From DATDPY01 sp964395765 (GTDB lineage Bacteria; Bacteroidota; Bacteroidia; Cytophagales; Cyclobacteriaceae): a DNA stretch of 8,485 nt. Position numbers and translations under genes: made by a program. The DNA lies in contig CAYNCU010000190.1 of assembly GCA_964395765.1 (NCBI GenBank), positions 1 to 8,485 on the forward strand. Reading direction: 5' to 3'. Numbering within the stretch: position 1 is the stretch's first letter; every line of letters starts with the position of its first letter. This document shows positions 5,121 to 8,485 of the stretch, piece after piece. The notes under the pieces are model-generated. The model saw only the letters and a program-made list of their open reading frames with translations, had not been told where the DNA came from and searched no databases.

Positions 5121-7532
5121 ATGAAACTCAAACTGGCAATCATTTATATTCTCATATTCAGCACGCTGACCGGAGTAGGGTATATCTCCTATCATGGCCT
5201 AACCCATCTAATGAAGACGTTGAGTTCAAACCTTCAGCCGGATATCAGGCAAAAACAGTTCAAAAATCTCATCACTCTCATGCATGTGGGAGAAAACAAC
5301 ATGCGCCTTTATAATATCACTCATTTAAATGATTATCTGCTGGTCCATAAACAAACAGTTAAGAATATTTTTGATCAATTGGAAGGCTTATCGACTGAAT
5401 GTACCGGGGACACCACACTGACAGCTTATCTTGACAGTCTTGACTATTATTTTAAAAGAAAAGCCATATGCCAGGAGCAGCTCATCCGGCTCAAAAAAAC
5501 GCAAAACGACCTTCCCGGGATCATGGATAAAGTCCTTTCTGAAGTTGATTCCATAGAAGACGTTGTCAATGGAAAAAACGACTCTTTGACAAACCAGAAT
5601 TCTTCGGAAAAGTCGCAGAAAAAGAAAGGATTGTTATCGTGGTTATTTCCTGCTAAAAAAGAAAAAAATACATCCCCTGATTCCGTAAGGGAAATGGGCA
5701 ATAATCCGGTAGAGCTGACCGAGCCAATCAAAGAAGCTTTTGAAGAATACAACCGGAAGGACAGCAGCTTGAAGCAGGAATTAATGGATCGCGATATAAA
5801 GTATACCGGGGAAAACGATATCCTTTCCGGGGAAATAAGTGAAACGACAGAAGGGGCGCTTAGCTACCTGGATGTTATTCATGCTGAAAGAGCGCAGTCA
5901 GCCGGTGCCTTGTTCCTGAAAAAATCAAAATACATTGCCATCGGCGGTACCGTCTCCGCTGTGTTGCTCATCATTATGGTCCTGGTTATTACGCGCGATT
6001 TTAAAGTTATCATCAAAACAAAAAAGCAGCTTGAAAGGGCAAAAACACGGGCGGAAGGTCTTGCCAGGACCAAGGAAGAATTTCTTGCCAATATGAGTCA
6101 TGAAATCAGAACGCCATTGAATGCCATCATCGGCTTTTCAAAATATCTGAAGGGTGAAAAATTATCTCCTGAAGGAAAAGAAAACCTGGATATCATCTAC
6201 AAATCCTCTGATCATTTACTTCGGATCATCAACGAGATTCTTGACTTCTCAAAATTGGAAGCGGGACAGATGAAGATCGAATGTATTCCATTCAATGCCT
6301 TTCATTTAATAGATGAAACGGTTCAGTCCTTTAGAAAAGAAGCTGCCGAAAAAGAAATAAAGTTATGTTCGGAAATTGATAACACGCTAAATGATTATGA
6401 AATAATCAGTGACCCGTACCGGATACGGCAGGTTCTGAATAACCTTGTCAGTAACGCCATTAAATTTACCGATAAAGGCTACGTGGAAGTTTCTGCAAGA
6501 CTTAATTCTGCTTCAATGCTTTTAATTACCATAAAAGATACAGGACCGGGGATTGAAAAAAGCACTTTGCCCGGGATCTTTGAAAAGTTCAGCCAGGCCG
6601 ATAACAGTACCACTCGGAGATTCGGTGGTACCGGGCTTGGCCTTTCCATAGTAAAAAAAATAACAGAACTCATGGGAGGGAAAATTACGGTAGAAAGTGC
6701 AATTAACCGGGGAAGTACGTTTTCGGTTGAGTTGCCGGTATCCGTTTCATTAATTCCGGAAGATCATTCTGAACCTGATGCTGAAGACCGAATCCGGCTC
6801 GACCACGCAAATATCCTGGTGGTGGATGACGATCCGTATAGCCTGATCCTGCTGGAAAAAATCCTGAAAGAACATAATGCTTCGGTGGCAACCGTAAAGT
6901 CAGGACAGGAAGCACTTCATATACTTAGCAAGCATGAATTCAACATTATTATTGTTGACATGCATATGCCATCCATGAATGGATATGACATGATTAAAGA
7001 AGGAGAAATAAAAATCCCTGCCATAGCAATTTCCGCTTATGTTGACGATGAAATGATAAAAAAATGCCTGGAGGCCGGATTTAATAGTGTTTACAGGAAG
7101 CCGGTGAATGAAATTGAATTCGTGAAATCGATCAATCAGCTCTTATCTAAAGACAGGGATGATAATCCTACTGAAGCTAATTTCAACGAAAAAACCAATA
7201 ATCATATCGCCCCTGCCGGATCTTTCGCAGGTCCGGACCGGATTATCCATGATCGATTGACTACCCTTTATTTCGACAGCCTTTCCAACACTCTTCAGGA
7301 AATTAAAAACTGTACGGCGGAACGTGATTTTGATAAGGTAAAATATCACGCGCACAAAATAATCCCTTCTACAAGGCATATGGGATTTACAGAACTTGAA
7401 TCGATCCTCAAAAGAATCGAGGCTTTTAAACTGATGCCTCAGAATGTTTTCGAAGCCAATAAACTGATCCGGGAGTTCATCGGGCAGTCGGAATGGATCA
7501 GGGAAAAGCTGTATGAAAAGATCACAGCCTGA
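5121..7532 (+). CDS. Tripartite hybrid sensor histidine kinase (HisKA-HATPase_c-REC-HPt), 803 aa
   Basis: This inner-membrane sensor passes phosphate through three sites of its own. TM1 is at about 5-25. An extracytoplasmic, mostly helical domain runs to about 268 and includes a Lys-rich insert at 152-190. TM2 is at about 271-291, followed directly by a short coiled coil (296-320) with no HAMP domain. The dimerisation helix carries FLANMSHEIRTPLN with H327 as autophosphorylation site. The ATP-binding domain has the N-box NNLVSNAIKF (440-449), G1 DTGPG (473-477), F-box FEKFSQ (487-492) and G2 GGTGLGLSI (502-510). The receiver has DDD (569-571), acceptor D613, S638 and K660. The HPt domain has AHKIIPSTRHMG (744-755) with H745. 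All key residues are intact. The ATG at 5121 puts TM1 at the N-terminus; no ribosome site is seen. It is followed at 49 bases by an NtrC-type regulator, its probable partner. The sensed signal is unknown. Confidence 0.95.
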   Translation: MKLKLAIIYILIFSTLTGVGYISYHGLTHLMKTLSSNLQPDIRQKQFKNLITLMHVGENNMRLYNITHLNDYLLVHKQTVKNIFDQLEGLSTECTGDTTLTAYLDSLDYYFKRKAICQEQLIRLKKTQNDLPGIMDKVLSEVDSIEDVVNGKNDSLTNQNSSEKSQKKKGLLSWLFPAKKEKNTSPDSVREMGNNPVELTEPIKEAFEEYNRKDSSLKQELMDRDIKYTGENDILSGEISETTEGALSYLDVIHAERAQSAGALFLKKSKYIAIGGTVSAVLLIIMVLVITRDFKVIIKTKKQLERAKTRAEGLARTKEEFLANMSHEIRTPLNAIIGFSKYLKGEKLSPEGKENLDIIYKSSDHLLRIINEILDFSKLEAGQMKIECIPFNAFHLIDETVQSFRKEAAEKEIKLCSEIDNTLNDYEIISDPYRIRQVLNNLVSNAIKFTDKGYVEVSARLNSASMLLITIKDTGPGIEKSTLPGIFEKFSQADNSTTRRFGGTGLGLSIVKKITELMGGKITVESAINRGSTFSVELPVSVSLIPEDHSEPDAEDRIRLDHANILVVDDDPYSLILLEKILKEHNASVATVKSGQEALHILSKHEFNIIIVDMHMPSMNGYDMIKEGEIKIPAIAISAYVDDEMIKKCLEAGFNSVYRKPVNEIEFVKSINQLLSKDRDDNPTEANFNEKTNNHIAPAGSFAGPDRIIHDRLTTLYFDSLSNTLQEIKNCTAERDFDKVKYHAHKIIPSTRHMGFTELESILKRIEAFKLMPQNVFEANKLIREFIGQSEWIREKLYEKITA

Positions 7533-7581
7533 CGTGTTTATGAATAATCAATGAACCAATTTTCAGATAATAATTCATGAT

Positions 7582-8485
7582 ATGGAATCATTAAAAATAT
7601 TTATTGTTGAAGATGATGACTGGTACGGCGAGTATATCAGATATAACCTTATGCTTGACCCGGATGTAAGCGCCGAGATATTCAAAACCGGTGAAGACTG
7701 TTTACAGGAAATAAGAAATAAACCCGATATAATCACCATAGATTACCGGCTCCCGGATATGACCGGCGAAGAACTGATGCGAAAAGTAAAGGATCTCGAT
7801 CCTGATATTGATGTTATCATAATTTCCGAACAGGATAAAATAGAGACCGCCGTGGAATTGCTCAAGGCCGGTGCATATGATTATATCGTAAAATCCACCG
7901 ACATCCGCAGCAGGCTTGCCAGTATTGTTAAGAATCTTAAAAAACAATATGGTCTCCTTGACCGTGTGAGAACCCTTCAGGAGGAAGTGGAAAAGAAATA
8001 TGATTTCGGTAAACTTATCATCGGACAAAGTCAGCCTCTTAAAAATATCTTTCCGCTGATTGAGAAAGCGATCCATACGAATATCAGCGTGATCATCACC
8101 GGGGAAACCGGGACCGGAAAAGAATTGGTGGCCAAGGCCATTCACTATAATTCAGCCAGGAAAAAAAAGCCATTCGTAGCGATTAATATGGCGGCCATCC
8201 CCCGGGACCTGGTGGAAAGTGAATTATTCGGCCATGAAAAAGGTTCCTTTACAGGGGCAGTCAATAGCCGGAAAGGAAAATTCGAGGAAGCGGATAACGG
8301 GACGTTTTTCCTTGATGAAATCGGCGAAATGGATCTTACCAACCAGGTCAAACTATTGCGCGCCCTCCAGGAAAAGGAGATCGTTCGAATAGGCAATAAC
8401 CAGCCGGTTAAGATCAACTGCCGTATCATCGTGGCGACCAACAAAAACCTTTTAAAAATGGTGAAGGATAATACTTTCCGGGATG
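7582..8485 (+). CDS. NtrC-family sigma54-dependent response regulator, C-terminal end outside the window
   Basis: The first 301 codons are present and the frame is open to the window edge. The receiver domain (about 3-120) has EDDD (10-13), acceptor D54 in TIDYRLPD, switch residue S82 and K104. A coiled linker (about 118-140) leads to a sigma54 AAA+ domain. That domain starts near IIGQSQPLKNIF and has Walker A GETGTGK (174-180), the sigma54-contacting loop GSFTGA (221-226, a Ser variant of GAFTGA), Walker B GTFFLDEIGE (240-249) and VATN before the cut. The rest of the ATPase domain and the expected DNA-binding helix-turn-helix of the Fis type are missing. ATG at 7582 is the only ATG after the in-frame TGA at 7552, and it puts the receiver at the N-terminus. 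With its receiver intact, it should be controlled by phosphorylation, presumably from H745 of the kinase encoded just upstream, and then drive open-complex formation at sigma54 promoters. Confidence 0.94.
   Translation, partial: MESLKIFIVEDDDWYGEYIRYNLMLDPDVSAEIFKTGEDCLQEIRNKPDIITIDYRLPDMTGEELMRKVKDLDPDIDVIIISEQDKIETAVELLKAGAYDYIVKSTDIRSRLASIVKNLKKQYGLLDRVRTLQEEVEKKYDFGKLIIGQSQPLKNIFPLIEKAIHTNISVIITGETGTGKELVAKAIHYNSARKKKPFVAINMAAIPRDLVESELFGHEKGSFTGAVNSRKGKFEEADNGTFFLDEIGEMDLTNQVKLLRALQEKEIVRIGNNQPVKINCRIIVATNKNLLKMVKDNTFRD

Noticed and set aside
7702..8444. Two long minus-strand open frames opposite the response regulator
   Set aside because: The plus strand encodes an intact NtrC-type receiver and AAA+ domain over the same bases; the minus-strand peptides show no domain pattern.

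Overview
The window looks like chromosomal DNA from a member of the Bacteroidota. The evidence is a TAnnTTTG-type promoter box, scarce Shine-Dalgarno sequences, two Tat-exported Gfo/Idh/MocA oxidoreductases, a DUF4382-type lipoprotein, and a hybrid kinase whose HPt motif (AHKIIP...MG) is of the kind seen in that phylum. Base composition is moderate in genes and AT-rich between them. No mobile element, tRNA, rRNA or CRISPR array was found.

Layout. At the left edge, on the minus strand, is the N-terminal part of a small tyrosine-phosphatase-like protein, cut just after the His-Cys of its active-site loop. Upstream of it, same strand and 29 bases away, is a Tat-exported Gfo/Idh/MocA oxidoreductase (323-1606). 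A 435-base AT-rich divergent region follows, with a candidate Bacteroidota promoter overlapped by a near-palindrome. It leads to a second, longer Tat-exported Gfo/Idh/MocA protein (2042-3574, plus). That gene converges on a minus-strand lipoprotein gene (3732-4778). The gap between the two convergent genes holds a tandem 8-mer repeat, a textbook terminator, a second hairpin and an outer inverted repeat that encloses both hairpins. After a 342-base divergent region with a 19-bp palindrome comes a plus-strand two-gene signalling unit: a tripartite hybrid histidine kinase (5121-7532) and an NtrC-family sigma54 activator (7582 to the window end, incomplete).

How the genes may work together. The right half encodes all four phosphoryl sites of a His-Asp-His-Asp relay (H327, D613 and H745 in the kinase; D54 in the regulator), ending in an AAA+ sigma54 activator. 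Its signal and target genes are not evident from the sequence. The left half looks like periplasmic carbohydrate or polyol metabolism by two dehydrogenase-fold proteins, but the substrates cannot be read from sequence. Most of the window is recognisable families. The less ordinary parts are the nested inverted repeats at 3606-3712, the acidic His/Cys insert in the lipoprotein, and the uncharacterised extracytoplasmic domain of the kinase.
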